Shown piece after piece: positions 51,274 to 61,199 of a stretch of 64,000 nucleotides of DNA (its first letter is position 1; the number at the start of each line of letters is the position of its first letter). The notes under the pieces were generated by a model that was not told where the DNA came from, searched no databases, and was given only the letters and a program-made list of their open reading frames with translations. The DNA is from Candidatus Aegiribacteria sp. MLS_C (lineage in GTDB: Bacteria > Fermentibacterota > Fermentibacteria > Fermentibacterales > JCC-6), in contig LQBI01000024.1 of the NCBI GenBank assembly GCA_002030045.1, positions 248,001 through 312,000 of the forward strand. Direction: 5' to 3'. The position numbers were made by a program, and so were the translations under genes.

Positions 51274-53148
51274 ATGCTAACCTGGCTAAGAGACAACGCA
51301 AAGATATTCCTTATCGCGACCATTGTCATATTCGTCGCCCTGATCTTCCTGCAGTGGGGAATGGGCGAGGAAGGGGGGCTGCCCCGGAACCCCTACCAGA
51401 GACCCGTGGCCACTGTGGACGGCAAGAAGATCATGCCCGACCAGTACCAGGAGGCTCTCCAGTCAATGGGGGACCGGTATCGCAGGGTCCTTGAGAGCAG
51501 CAACAACCCCGACCCGGAAGCAATGATGATGCTCATGGGTCAACGGCTCTCCGAGGAGGCGTTCCAGGAGCTCATCGATGCTGAGCTCCAGAGCATATAC
51601 CTGAGGAAGCACAATTGGGATCAGTTCACGCTGGAGCAGGCCGAGGAACTCCTGGTGGCACAGATCGGCATGCAGGACCTGGACGACATCGATCCTGCGG
51701 ACTACCTCGACATGATACGCGACGAACAGCCGGGAGTCTTCCAGCAGTACCTCTACCAATCCTACGTCAGCGGCAATTCAATGCTCTTCCCAATGGCCGT
51801 GGGAATGGTCAGCATGGCCAGTCTCAACGAGGTCAGGTACATGGAGATGGAGACGCAGGCCCTCATCACCGCAAGGTACATGATCATCGACTCCATCCCG
51901 CCGGAACCCGATGAGAACTACCTCAGGGAGTTCTTCCGGGAGCATCCGGAGGAATTCAGCAATACGGCCGGATCCATTCTGCGTTACGTAACCGTTCAGG
52001 TACCGCCCAGGCAGGAGGACATGCAGACGGCCCTCGAACGTCTCGATTCACTTGCATTCGCCTCTTCCGGGATCTCCTTCACTTCCACCAGGACCCAGCT
52101 GGCGCAGGCCTTCGGCGACACAATGGACCTCCAGCCGGGGCAGAGGACCGATCCATTCATGGGCATGTACTCCGGCAATCCATCCATAAGCGGATACCAT
52201 GTCATGATGCTTGACTCCGTTCATCATTACAGGGACACTCTCACAGGCGCGGAAGGTTCCTATATGCTGGATACGCTATTCCTTCGCGACTGGGAGGTAC
52301 CGGTCTTCCCCGGCTACTCCACAATAAGGAACATGAAATGGGACCTTGAGTCCGGCATGGAGGCAATGCTCTCAGAATCGATCCCGGAGATACCCGATAC
52401 CATGGTTATCCTGGATTTCGGGGATATGCTGGTTGGCGAGGACACTCCGACGGGAGAGGAGATACCTGAGGAGATGGTGGTCTTCGCCTCGGATACCATG
52501 TGGAACGATCAGTTCGGACCCGTCTTCTACCGGCCCTCCTTCCGGGGAGGGTATCCCGCATTCACAATAGTGAGACGACTGGAGTTCTTCGAGGCCGATA
52601 CGCTGGACTACGAAGAGGCACTGGCCTCGGGCCAGCTCATGGAGACCGCCTACCACCACCTCATGCGCGAAGCCGCGCTTGAAAGGGCCGAAGCGATGCT
52701 GGCCAGGATCAGGGATACAGGCATGAACCTTGCTGCATTCGCGGAGGCTGAATCCATAGAGGTCTATACCACTTCACCCTTCACCGCCTCGGAGATCAGG
52801 ACCAACGCAAGGACTGATCCTCGGGCCTCAGGCGGCATCATGCACTGCGAAGAATTCGCAATGGCCGCCATGACAGCGCCCGAGTTCCGGGTGATCGGTC
52901 CCTTCTTCACCGGACCCGACTGCATTCTGGCCGAAGTACTGTCCAAGCAGCTGTCCTCCGAGAACCCGGACATGCAGTCCATAGTCTACATCTCCACCCA
53001 GTACGGCCACCAGCAGCTGGCTTCGGAGCAGATACTCGAGAGACTGAGGAAGGATTACGAGGTCCGGGATCTGAGGGATGAGTGGACCGAGTACCTTGAG
53101 TCCATGGAAGACTCCATCAGGACGGAGCAGGAGCAGCTGGAGGAGTAG
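51274..53148 (+). CDS. PpiD/SurA-like membrane-anchored periplasmic chaperone
   Basis: The 624-residue protein starts like PpiD (MLTWLRDNAKIFLIATIVIFV, one anchor helix at about 10-28), then RPVATVDGKKIMPDQYQEAL, the SurA_N opening, and helical regions typical of these chaperones. I do not see a convincing parvulin domain: the Gly-rich signature with GG and the closing strand are missing, so isomerase activity is doubtful. It likely helps outer-membrane protein folding. GAGGGAG precedes the ATG. The stop is two bases from the convergent permease gene. Confidence 0.75.
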   Translation: MLTWLRDNAKIFLIATIVIFVALIFLQWGMGEEGGLPRNPYQRPVATVDGKKIMPDQYQEALQSMGDRYRRVLESSNNPDPEAMMMLMGQRLSEEAFQELIDAELQSIYLRKHNWDQFTLEQAEELLVAQIGMQDLDDIDPADYLDMIRDEQPGVFQQYLYQSYVSGNSMLFPMAVGMVSMASLNEVRYMEMETQALITARYMIIDSIPPEPDENYLREFFREHPEEFSNTAGSILRYVTVQVPPRQEDMQTALERLDSLAFASSGISFTSTRTQLAQAFGDTMDLQPGQRTDPFMGMYSGNPSISGYHVMMLDSVHHYRDTLTGAEGSYMLDTLFLRDWEVPVFPGYSTIRNMKWDLESGMEAMLSESIPEIPDTMVILDFGDMLVGEDTPTGEEIPEEMVVFASDTMWNDQFGPVFYRPSFRGGYPAFTIVRRLEFFEADTLDYEEALASGQLMETAYHHLMREAALERAEAMLARIRDTGMNLAAFAEAESIEVYTTSPFTASEIRTNARTDPRASGGIMHCEEFAMAAMTAPEFRVIGPFFTGPDCILAEVLSKQLSSENPDMQSIVYISTQYGHQQLASEQILERLRKDYEVRDLRDEWTEYLESMEDSIRTEQEQLEE

Positions 53149-53150
53149 GC

Positions 53151-54152
53151 TCAGCCATCCTCCACGTGTCGTCCTGATCTGAGGAGCAGGACCAGGAAGA
53201 AGGGGCCTCCCGTGAGGGACATCACTATACCGATCGGAAGCTCTGCGGGACTCGCCACGACCCTTGACATCGAATCGGCCAGCACCACCAGCAGCATACC
53301 CCCGAGTGCAGAGGCAGGAACCAGGTACCTGTAGTCCGAACCGGCGAACCTCCTCATGATATGGGGTACCATCAGTCCGACGAAGCCTATGGGACCGGCC
53401 GCGCCTACGGTCGAACCGGCCAGGACGGCGGCCGAAGCCAGCAGCAGGTTCCGCTCCCTGTAGACATGGACGCCCCTGGAGTGGGCTATGTCGTCGCCCT
53501 GGGATATCTGGTTCATGACTCCCGTCCTCAGTTCTACCGCAGCCACTCCGGCAAGGACCACCGGAAGCAGGAACAGGGGTTTGCTCCATCCTATCACGGA
53601 AAGATCCCCCATCATCCAACGCACGATCTCCAGTACTCTGGACGCATCGCTGAAATACTCGAAAAGGAGGAGTACCGAGGCACCCACCAGGTTCATCGTC
53701 ACTCCGGCTAGTATCAGGCTTGAACCCCGGTCATTCCGCCCCGCCCTGCTGGCCAGAGTGTAGACGAGCGTCACCGCGAGAAGAGCCCCCAGTGTCCCCA
53801 AGGCGACCATGCCAAGCACCGGCAGGACCAGACCTGAGACTATGACCGACCCGGCAACTACTCCGGCCCCGGCGGATATGCCCAGGGTATACGGCGTAGC
53901 GAGATCGTTCCTCAGGATGGACTGCAGAACGCAACCCGAGACAGAGAGAGCGGCCCCGGTCAGCAGTGCGAGTACCAGTCTCGGCAGTCGCAGCCCGGTG
54001 ACCACCCAGCCGGGAGGGTCGGACATCGGTCCCGACAGCAGCGATATGAAGGATGCGACAGCGATCATCGCCGCAAGAAGAGCCCAGAACCCGGCGGAAG
54101 GACCGCGCCCCGCCCTCCGTCTCATCCTCACGGTCCCGGCACCACGACCCAT
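53151..54152 (-). CDS. FecCD/BtuC-type ABC importer permease
   Basis: The 333-residue permease has about ten helices with the family motifs LRLPRLVLALLTGAALSVSG, LATPYTLGISAGAG and GPIGFVGLMVPHIMR. It imports iron complexes, cobalamin or heme with the ATPase and binding protein encoded upstream. The ATG at 54152 overlaps the ATPase gene by 25 bp; ATG 54125 in the same frame is equally possible. There is no TonB receptor gene in the window to fix the substrate. Confidence 0.9.
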   Translation of the reverse strand: MGRGAGTVRMRRRAGRGPSAGFWALLAAMIAVASFISLLSGPMSDPPGWVVTGLRLPRLVLALLTGAALSVSGCVLQSILRNDLATPYTLGISAGAGVVAGSVIVSGLVLPVLGMVALGTLGALLAVTLVYTLASRAGRNDRGSSLILAGVTMNLVGASVLLLFEYFSDASRVLEIVRWMMGDLSVIGWSKPLFLLPVVLAGVAAVELRTGVMNQISQGDDIAHSRGVHVYRERNLLLASAAVLAGSTVGAAGPIGFVGLMVPHIMRRFAGSDYRYLVPASALGGMLLVVLADSMSRVVASPAELPIGIVMSLTGGPFFLVLLLRSGRHVEDG

Positions 54153-54901
54153 GAATCGGTCATTCCGTCGTGAAGCACGGTCAGGTCAACCTGGAACACT
54201 TCCGACAGTATCCCGGCGGTGAAAACCTCCTTCGGGGATCCGAAGGCCGCGGACCTGCCTCCGGAGAGAAGCAGCACTGAATCCATGTACCTTCCGGCCA
54301 GTGCTACTTCATGCGTACTCACGACCACCGCTATACCGTTGCCCGATAATTTCCTGAGAAGCTTCCACATGCTCAGTTGATGCCTGAAGTCCAGGGAGGA
54401 CCCGGGTTCGTCCAGCAGCAGGAGCCTCGGTTCCTGCGCGAGAGCCGAAGCCAGCATCACCAGCCGCTTCTCTCCTCCCGACAGGTTCGAGAATGACCTT
54501 TCCCTAAGATGCCACGTATCGGTCTCCTCCATGCAGAGCCTGGCGGTTTCCAGGTCCTCCCGCGAGTCCATGGACCATCCCCTCCTGTAGGGGTGCCGTC
54601 CAAGGAGAACCGTCTCGAATACGGAGAGCCGAGAGGATGGATTGAAATTCTGGGGAAGGTAGGAGACCAGCCGGGCCATCCTGCTCCTGGGAATGGAAGC
54701 GATGTCCTCTCCGCAGAGGGTTATAGCTCCCTCCATCCTCACTCCCAGTCCGATGACGCTCCTGAGCAGCGTGCTCTTGCCTGCGCCGTTTGGACCTATC
54801 AGGCCGCATATCTCTCCGGGCATAACGGAAATATCGATCCCCCTCAGCACGTTGAGGTCATTGTATCCTGCCCTGACGCCGGTCATGCTCAGAGCAGACA
54901 T
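54128..54901 (-). CDS. BtuD/FecE-type ABC importer ATPase
   Basis: The 257-residue ATPase has Walker A GPNGAGKSTLL, a Q-loop in SYLPQNFNP, signature LSGGEKRLV, Walker B LLLLDEPGSSLD and the His switch STHEVALA. It energises the permease encoded downstream. It overlaps the binding-protein gene by 13 bp. GGAGGAT lies about 10 bases upstream of the ATG. Confidence 0.92.
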   Translation of the reverse strand: MSALSMTGVRAGYNDLNVLRGIDISVMPGEICGLIGPNGAGKSTLLRSVIGLGVRMEGAITLCGEDIASIPRSRMARLVSYLPQNFNPSSRLSVFETVLLGRHPYRRGWSMDSREDLETARLCMEETDTWHLRERSFSNLSGGEKRLVMLASALAQEPRLLLLDEPGSSLDFRHQLSMWKLLRKLSGNGIAVVVSTHEVALAGRYMDSVLLLSGGRSAAFGSPKEVFTAGILSEVFQVDLTVLHDGMTDSWVVVPGP

Positions 54902-55731
54902 GAACAGATATCCTCCGCTATGCTCTCCAGCCTTCCTCCGGGAACCATCATGTAAGGTTCGAATATGCAGTGTATCCTGCTCTCATGGAAACCGAGACCC
55001 TCCCAGAATGCCCTCTCGCGGTGCCTGGTACCCTCCGGGTCCCGTCCGCCGGGGAAGAGGAGTATGACATGGTCCGGACCGAGGCTGACCGCCCCCTCCG
55101 CCGAGACCATCGGCCATGCTCCGGATCCCGGAGCCGATATCCTGCACCCCAGTCTCTCCAGTATGTCGGCGAAATAGGTCCCTCCCCCGGCCACCGTCAT
55201 GCTGGATGATCCATACTCGTGGTAGATCACGACCAGGACATCAAGAGGAACCACTTCGGACAGTTCCAGTCTCAGTGAATCAAGGGTTGTTTCCAGATCG
55301 CTCCTGAACTCGGCCGCTCGCGCGCCGTACCTCGCGTCCAGGGAATCAAGCGCGGCAAAAACCCCTTCGAGGGAATCGAAACCGTAGCTGTAGCACGGGA
55401 TCCCCAGGTCCTCCGCCAGCTCCCTCAGTACGGGGCTGTCTCCGGACATGTGTATGGATGTGGGCGAAAGTGCCGCAATGCTCTCCAGCGAGGGATCGAG
55501 ATACCCTCCGACATTCGGGATCCCGGCCACCTCGGGAGGCCAGTCGGAGTACCTGTCAACACCTGCGATCCTCTCGCCCAGTCCGCACCGGAACATTATC
55601 TCTACCAGCGAGGGACCCAGGACCACGAACCTGCTGTCGAAGGTGGAGGCATCTCCTCCTCCGCAGCAGCACAGAATCATGATGCCCATTACCAGCAGCG
55701 GCGGTGCGGCCTTCGCCAGCCTCACTCCCAT
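54889..55731 (-). CDS. BtuF/FhuD-type substrate-binding lipoprotein
   Basis: The 280-residue protein begins with a lipoprotein signal (hydrophobic core then LCCCGGG) and has the class III binding-protein pattern: PSLVEIMFRCGLGERIAGVDRYSDWP, PNVGGYLDPSLESIAALSP and GTYFADILERLGC, like BtuF. It overlaps the sigma-factor stop by 10 bp, so the importer appears to be co-transcribed with dnaG-rpoD, which is unusual. Cobalamin or an iron complex is the likely cargo. Confidence 0.88.
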   Translation of the reverse strand: MGVRLAKAAPPLLVMGIMILCCCGGGDASTFDSRFVVLGPSLVEIMFRCGLGERIAGVDRYSDWPPEVAGIPNVGGYLDPSLESIAALSPTSIHMSGDSPVLRELAEDLGIPCYSYGFDSLEGVFAALDSLDARYGARAAEFRSDLETTLDSLRLELSEVVPLDVLVVIYHEYGSSSMTVAGGGTYFADILERLGCRISAPGSGAWPMVSAEGAVSLGPDHVILLFPGGRDPEGTRHRERAFWEGLGFHESRIHCIFEPYMMVPGGRLESIAEDICSCLL

Positions 55732-57041
55732 TCCCCCATCTCCGACAGCAGACCATGGTTCCTGAGCTTGATAAGCGCCCTCGCCTCTATCTGCCTGACC
55801 CTCTCCCTGCTTATTCCCATGGCCCTTCCCAGCTGTGCAAGGGTACAGGGCTCGTTGTCAAGCAGACCGAAACGGAGGGTTATTATTGTTTTCTCCCTGT
55901 CGGACAATGACTCCAGTGCCGTCTCTATCCTGGTCCTGAGGTCAAGGTCCGCAGCCAGACTGTCGGGAGGCTTGAGCCTGCCCTCCAGGTAATCCGCTAT
56001 CGTCGCGTCGCTGTCGGTCCCCGTGCGGTCAAGCGAGAGGGGAGGCGCCGTGGAGAGGTATATCTCCTCAATCTCCTCCCTTCCCATCCCCATGTATGAT
56101 GCCAGTTCCTCTATAGTGGGTTCCCTCCCGAATTCGGTGGCGTAGTCTCTAACGAACCTTCTGATTGCTGAGTTTTCGCTCTGCATTCGTACCGGAAGCC
56201 TCACCAGCCTTCCGTGGCGGATTATCGATTTCATTATGTGCTGCCGGATCCACCATACTGAGAAGGTGGATAGCTTGCATCCCCTTTCGGGATCGAAACG
56301 CCTCACCGCCTCCATGAGACCCTGGCATCCCTCCTGCACCAGGTCCATCTCCTCCATCACGTCGAAGGGGTTGAACCTCTTCACTATCGTCAGCACAAGC
56401 GCCAGATTGGCCTCCACGAACCTCTCCACCAGGTCCCTCATACTGAACAGGGCCTCATCGAACCTCTTCGCGGCGTCCGAGAGCTTCAGGAGACCGGTAC
56501 CGGCGGTGACCTCGATCAGGTCCAGCATATTGCTCACCGAGCTCACCCAGGGCTGCAGCATGAATGCCCTGTAGTTTCGTTCAGCCACTTTCGCGCCTAT
56601 GTCATCCAGTTCAGTGGCCAGGAGATCGAGGACCTCCGAATCGATGCCGGACTCGGAGAGCATCCGGTTCCTGACGGCGATAAGCTCCCTGCAGCGGTCG
56701 AGACAGGAGAAGAGGTCCCTTCCCATCTCCTCCACCATGTGCCACAGAAGGTGCAGTCCCCTGACGGCTTCCCTGTTCAGGTAAGGGCCGTCGAGAGAGC
56801 GGAGGAGTCCCGCGAGTTCGGATCTCCTGGACTCCGGCATCATGCCCCGGTCAAGGTTCCAGAAGCCACCGTCCAGCATCGTCCTTTCCGGTATGCCGCC
56901 ATCGGCCATCTCCTCCAGCGGTCCCATGATCATCCTGCGACCCTGCGGGACCGACATGATGGACTCCAGCATCACTGTCCTGAGCCTCCCGTACTCCTGA
57001 AGCAGTTCCTCCTCCTCCGCCGGCTCCATGGGTTGCACCAC
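55722..57041 (-). CDS. rpoD: Primary sigma-70 factor (RpoD/SigA)
   Basis: Regions 2-4 are typical of a housekeeping sigma: VQEGCQGLMEAVRRFD, KLSTFSVWWIRQHIM (region 2.3-2.4), IEELASYMGM (region 3) and ISRERVRQIEARAL (region 4.2). With the first standard start (GTG 57041, no ribosome site) the protein has 439 residues and lacks most of region 1.2. Codons continue in frame upstream to ATA 57104. That ATA has a perfect GGGAGG five bases before it, and the 21 extra residues include a stretch (FYRQLNVVQ) that aligns with region 1.2. The true start is therefore probably AUA. The gene follows dnaG as in the macromolecular synthesis operon. Confidence 0.93.
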   Translation of the reverse strand: MVQPMEPAEEEELLQEYGRLRTVMLESIMSVPQGRRMIMGPLEEMADGGIPERTMLDGGFWNLDRGMMPESRRSELAGLLRSLDGPYLNREAVRGLHLLWHMVEEMGRDLFSCLDRCRELIAVRNRMLSESGIDSEVLDLLATELDDIGAKVAERNYRAFMLQPWVSSVSNMLDLIEVTAGTGLLKLSDAAKRFDEALFSMRDLVERFVEANLALVLTIVKRFNPFDVMEEMDLVQEGCQGLMEAVRRFDPERGCKLSTFSVWWIRQHIMKSIIRHGRLVRLPVRMQSENSAIRRFVRDYATEFGREPTIEELASYMGMGREEIEEIYLSTAPPLSLDRTGTDSDATIADYLEGRLKPPDSLAADLDLRTRIETALESLSDREKTIITLRFGLLDNEPCTLAQLGRAMGISRERVRQIEARALIKLRNHGLLSEMGEWE

Positions 57042-57101
57042 ATTCAGCTGGCGGTAGAAGATAGTGCTGGAGGAGCAGTCCCTTCCGGATCCCTGTCCCG
57101 G

Positions 57102-57115
57102 TATGTCGACCTCCC
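57102..57115 (-). promoter_or_regulatory. Shine-Dalgarno with AUA as probable sigma-factor start
   Basis: On the minus strand GGGAGG (57110-57115) is followed by TCGAC and ATA (57102-57104). The ATA is in frame with rpoD. No ATG, GTG or TTG lies between the upstream in-frame stop and GTG 57041, which has no ribosome site. A base-calling error (ATA for ATG) is possible. Confidence 0.5.
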
Positions 57116-58845
57116 TACATGTTCAGCAGACGGCCTTCGATCTCAGCTATCCTTCTCCTGATATCCTCCGGGTTTTCGTCCTCGCCGGACCTCAGCAGTG
57201 ACCTGAGATGCTTCCTCTCCCTCTGCAACCTGAACTTATCCAGGGCTTTCATGATGCGGTCCCTGTCCTCCGACTCGGTCCGCTGGAAATGCACGGACAT
57301 GATCATCGCGCAGACCTTTTTCTCCTCGTCCTCGAGCGAAGATATGCTGAACTCGGAAAGACCCTCCTTCGACTGCCGTTTCATCTGCTCGAGGATGGAC
57401 GCCGCGACATCGCTTCGCAGGTCATCGGCCTGGACGTAATCTATCAGAGGATCGGCAAGACCGTCGGGAGACATGAGCAGTCCGGCCAGTAAGCTGCGGT
57501 CCCAGGGACTTATCAGCGTTCCTCCGTCACCCTGTACCGCTCGGCGCCTCTCCCCCGTGTTCTCCTCTTCCATCTCGCTGCGGATCGTCTCGATCGAGTA
57601 CCCCGTCTCCTCCGAAACGACCTTCATGAGTGTCTCTCTGATGACAGGCTCGGTAGCCTTCGAAGCCACGGAGGCAAGCCTCTGGACTACCCGCACCTTT
57701 CGCTGCGTACCCTGCACCGATGACCATCCACCGAGCAGACCCAGAGCGTACCTTATGGGGTCCCCGGCTGCAGAGACGAGTTCGAGGACCGCCTCATCCG
57801 GTCTGTCCCTGAGGTAGTCGTCAGGGTCCTGACGGTCCGGGAGGGCCATGATCCTGGGAAGGTAACCCTCTTCCAGCAGTACTTCCGCCGCCCTGACCGC
57901 CGCTCTCTGTCCCGCCGGGTCCCCGTCGTAGCAGATGTAGATCGAGGAGGCCATACCCCCTATCTGCCTTGCCTGGGAAGGCGTAAGAGCGGTACCGCAG
58001 GTGGCTACTGCGCAATCGAATCCCTTCTCGACGAACCTGGCGTGATCAAAGTAACCCTCCACGAGTATGACCATGTCCAGGTCACGAGAGGCGGAAGCAG
58101 CCTCCCTGTAGCCGTAGAGGTGGTTGCCCTTGCTGTATATCGGGGAATCCGGCCCGTTGAGGTACTTCGGTTTCCGGCTGTCAGCGCTTCCCAGCAGCCT
58201 TCCGCCGAAGCTTATCACCCTGCCGCGCCTGTCGCATATGGGGAACAGTATCCTGTTCCTGAACCTGTCGTAGACCCCGCTTCCCCGGGTGGACCTCAGG
58301 GACACGCCGGCCTCTATGAGCTGGCTGTCCGAATAGCCCCTGCCCTGAAGATACGGACTGAGTTCGCTTCCCTCAGGGGCCCATCCTACGCCCAGCTTTC
58401 TGATGGTCCCCTCGGAGATGGACCTGGAGGCCAGGTAGTCCAGCGCCCGCCGGCCCTCGCCGGCAGCGAGCCTTCCCCTGTAGAAGCCGTGGGATTCGGC
58501 AAGGATCTCCCTGAACACATCGGTCCTCGAGCCGTCCCTGCCCGTCTTCTCGAGAGGGACACCGGCCTCCGCCGCCAGCTCCTCCACCGCCTCGGTGAAG
58601 GAGAAGTTCAGGTAGTTCATAAGGAACGAGAAAACGTCTCCTCCTGCGCCGCAACCGAAGCAGTGGTACATCTGCCGGTCGGGAGATACGAAAAAGGAAG
58701 GGGTCTTCTCTTTGTGGAAAGGACATAGACCCTTGATGCTGCGGCCTGCCCTTCTGAGAATCACGTACCTCCCGATGACGGAGACAATATCGGTGGCGGC
58801 TCGCACCCTTTCTATGGACCTCTCCGAATAGCAGCCGCCGGCCAT
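57115..58845 (-). CDS. dnaG: DNA primase
   Basis: DnaG makes RNA primers at the fork. The 576-residue protein has the CHC2 zinc site (C41, H44, C62, C65), the RNA-polymerase domain with Toprim motifs VILVEGYFDHA and YDGDPAGQRAA, and a C-terminal helicase-binding region that is shorter and more divergent than in E. coli. The start overlaps the mutS2 stop by one base (TGATG). Confidence 0.95.
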   Translation of the reverse strand: MAGGCYSERSIERVRAATDIVSVIGRYVILRRAGRSIKGLCPFHKEKTPSFFVSPDRQMYHCFGCGAGGDVFSFLMNYLNFSFTEAVEELAAEAGVPLEKTGRDGSRTDVFREILAESHGFYRGRLAAGEGRRALDYLASRSISEGTIRKLGVGWAPEGSELSPYLQGRGYSDSQLIEAGVSLRSTRGSGVYDRFRNRILFPICDRRGRVISFGGRLLGSADSRKPKYLNGPDSPIYSKGNHLYGYREAASASRDLDMVILVEGYFDHARFVEKGFDCAVATCGTALTPSQARQIGGMASSIYICYDGDPAGQRAAVRAAEVLLEEGYLPRIMALPDRQDPDDYLRDRPDEAVLELVSAAGDPIRYALGLLGGWSSVQGTQRKVRVVQRLASVASKATEPVIRETLMKVVSEETGYSIETIRSEMEEENTGERRRAVQGDGGTLISPWDRSLLAGLLMSPDGLADPLIDYVQADDLRSDVAASILEQMKRQSKEGLSEFSISSLEDEEKKVCAMIMSVHFQRTESEDRDRIMKALDKFRLQRERKHLRSLLRSGEDENPEDIRRRIAEIEGRLLNM

Positions 58846-61178
58846 CAGACCTTGCCGCCCCCCCGTCCCGGATAGATTATTGTCACGCCGATCCCGCCCT
58901 CCGACGGGAGCCCCGGTCTGAAGCTCCCTATCCTTCTGTCACTGCGGACGCTGTCTATGACGGCTTTCATCAGGATGCCCTTGCCCTTCCCGTGTATCAC
59001 CCTGATGAAGGGTATTCCCGCTGCCAGACCTTCCTCGACGGCCCTGTCCAGCTCCACCAGTGCCTCGTCTGCCGAAAGCCCCCTCAGGTCCAGTTCAGTC
59101 TCGGCGTCCACGGGGCAGCTCCATCCCGCCGAAGGGGGCTTCTCATCAGGAGGCTCGACCCGGGTCACCTGGTCGGTGGATTTCCTCAACCTGAGATTGC
59201 CCATGGTTACGGTCACATGATCCTCGCCCACCTCTTCAATCCTCCCCGGGCCGCTCCATCCGATCACGCCCACCCAGTCACCCTCTCTAAGGCCTTCAGC
59301 TGACTCCTCGCCGCGGCACCCGTTCCAGCCGGGGGTTTCCATCCTTGCGGATATCTCCCTTATCTTCTCCCTCAGCTGCTTCCTCTCCTCGCGGGATTCC
59401 GTCCTGGCAAGCCGGCCGAGGAGTGAATCCGCCCTGGAGTTGATGTCCCTTCCCAGACCGGCCAGTTCTTCGATCATCCTGTCCCGGTTCTTCTGGAACT
59501 CCCTCTTCTCCTCCTCCAGTTCCCTTACCCTTCTCGCTACCTGTTCCCTGCTCCTCTCGGTCTCCTCCTGAAGCAGCTCAATCCCTTCGCAGAGTTCCTT
59601 CCTGGCGGATGTGACCTCCTCCAGCAACCTGTCGAGCCTGAAGGAGTCACCGGCGAGTTCCTGGGCTCTGGAGAGGACCTCCACCGGGAATTCCATCCTT
59701 CTCGCTATCTCAAGAGTGAAGGATGAACCGGGCATCCCTGCAACGAAGGTGTAGTCCGGCTCCAGCGTCTCCTTCCGGAAGTTCATGCTGCCGCTGTAGA
59801 ACCCTTCCCTGCCCTGGGCCAGGCTCTTCAGCTGTCCCTGGTGCGTGGTCACGATCACCCTGCACCCCGAACCTGCCAATCTCTCCAGCACTGATGCGGC
59901 CAGCGCAGCTCCTGTAAGCGGGTCAGTTCCAGCAGAAGGCTCGTCTATCAGGGCCAGGGAACCGTCGCCAGGAGCCCTCATCATCTCCAGCTGTTCCTGG
60001 AGCCTGGCGGAATAGGTGCTCTGGTGCTGGAAGATGGACTGCTGATCGCCTATCGAGACGTGTAGCCTCCCGAAGAACGGCATCGAGGAGCCGGGACCGG
60101 CCAGGCATCCCAATCCCGAATGGGCGCATGCGACGGAGAGCCCGACGGACTTCAGCAGAACGCTCTTCCCGCCGGCATTGGGTCCGCTGACGATAAGCAC
60201 TCTCCAATCCTCGGGGAGTTCTATTGTATTCCTCACCATCTCGTCGCTCCGTATCAGCGGATGCCCAAGGTCCCTCAGGCAGAGTCTGCCCTCCTCGGGG
60301 AACACCGAACCGGTCCGCTGATGGTAGACGGCGCGGGCGTATACGGCATCGAGCCCGGCAACCGCGTCGACGGATCCCAGAACCAAGGGCAGGACCCGCC
60401 TGAGGTCCATCGTGGCTTCCCTCAGTATCCTCCGTCTCTCGTAGTCCAGATCGAGGGAGGCTTCCCTGAGCGCATTACCGTCCTCGACAAGCTCCGCCGG
60501 TTCGATGAATACCGTCTCACCGCTCTCGGACCTGTCATGGACGATCCCCCGTACGTCGCCCTTCCTGGAGGAGACCACCGGGAGGACGTACCTTCCGTCC
60601 CTTATGGTAGGCGGCATGTCACGAAGGACACCGCCCCCGGAGAGCGATGAGGATATTCTGCCTATCCTGCTGGACAGCTTCCTCTTCAGGTCCTCCACCC
60701 GCCGCGTGAGACGTTCGTACTCCCTGGTGGCCGCGGGTGAGAGTTCCCCGTCGGGCGTCGTCAGGGATACCAGGTGCGTTCCGATGCCGGGAACCACGGA
60801 AACCCGCTCCAGGTATCCGGCCAGACCTGAAAGGTCTCCCGTCTCCTCTGATCTGGCCGCCAGCAGGTCAGCGAAGGAACGCTGCAGTGAGAGAGCTTCG
60901 CCGGCGTCACGCAGCTGACGGGGTTCCAGGACCAGCGCTCCGTCCTCCAGCTGGTCACATATTCCGATCAATTCGTCCAGACCCGCTGCGGGGACACCCA
61001 TGCCGAGGGATATCAGTGAAACGGCATCCAGGGTCTCCCGGGCCAGTTCAGAGGAGCGCTCACGGGTCCATCCCGGTTCCAGGGCCATGACCCTTGACCT
61101 TCCAGCGTGGCTATGGGTTCCGGCAGCCACGCTCTCCAGAACCTTCCCGAATTCCAGTCTGCCTGTGGACGAGTCCAT
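58845..61178 (-). CDS. mutS2: Endonuclease MutS2
   Basis: The 777-residue protein has the MutS core with ATPase motifs GPNAGGKSVLLKS (Walker A), STYSARLQEQLEMM, LALIDEPSAGTDP (Walker B) and VTTHQGQLK, a long coiled coil and the C-terminal Smr nuclease domain with LDLRGLSADEALVELDR and VIHGKGKGILM. There is no mismatch-recognition domain, as is normal for MutS2. MutS2 suppresses recombination or rescues collided ribosomes in other bacteria. It starts 21 bp after dnaJ with AAGGAT in front. Confidence 0.95.
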   Translation of the reverse strand: MDSSTGRLEFGKVLESVAAGTHSHAGRSRVMALEPGWTRERSSELARETLDAVSLISLGMGVPAAGLDELIGICDQLEDGALVLEPRQLRDAGEALSLQRSFADLLAARSEETGDLSGLAGYLERVSVVPGIGTHLVSLTTPDGELSPAATREYERLTRRVEDLKRKLSSRIGRISSSLSGGGVLRDMPPTIRDGRYVLPVVSSRKGDVRGIVHDRSESGETVFIEPAELVEDGNALREASLDLDYERRRILREATMDLRRVLPLVLGSVDAVAGLDAVYARAVYHQRTGSVFPEEGRLCLRDLGHPLIRSDEMVRNTIELPEDWRVLIVSGPNAGGKSVLLKSVGLSVACAHSGLGCLAGPGSSMPFFGRLHVSIGDQQSIFQHQSTYSARLQEQLEMMRAPGDGSLALIDEPSAGTDPLTGAALAASVLERLAGSGCRVIVTTHQGQLKSLAQGREGFYSGSMNFRKETLEPDYTFVAGMPGSSFTLEIARRMEFPVEVLSRAQELAGDSFRLDRLLEEVTSARKELCEGIELLQEETERSREQVARRVRELEEEKREFQKNRDRMIEELAGLGRDINSRADSLLGRLARTESREERKQLREKIREISARMETPGWNGCRGEESAEGLREGDWVGVIGWSGPGRIEEVGEDHVTVTMGNLRLRKSTDQVTRVEPPDEKPPSAGWSCPVDAETELDLRGLSADEALVELDRAVEEGLAAGIPFIRVIHGKGKGILMKAVIDSVRSDRRIGSFRPGLPSEGGIGVTIIYPGRGGGKV

Positions 61179-61199
61179 TGATTCCGATCCTTTGGAACG

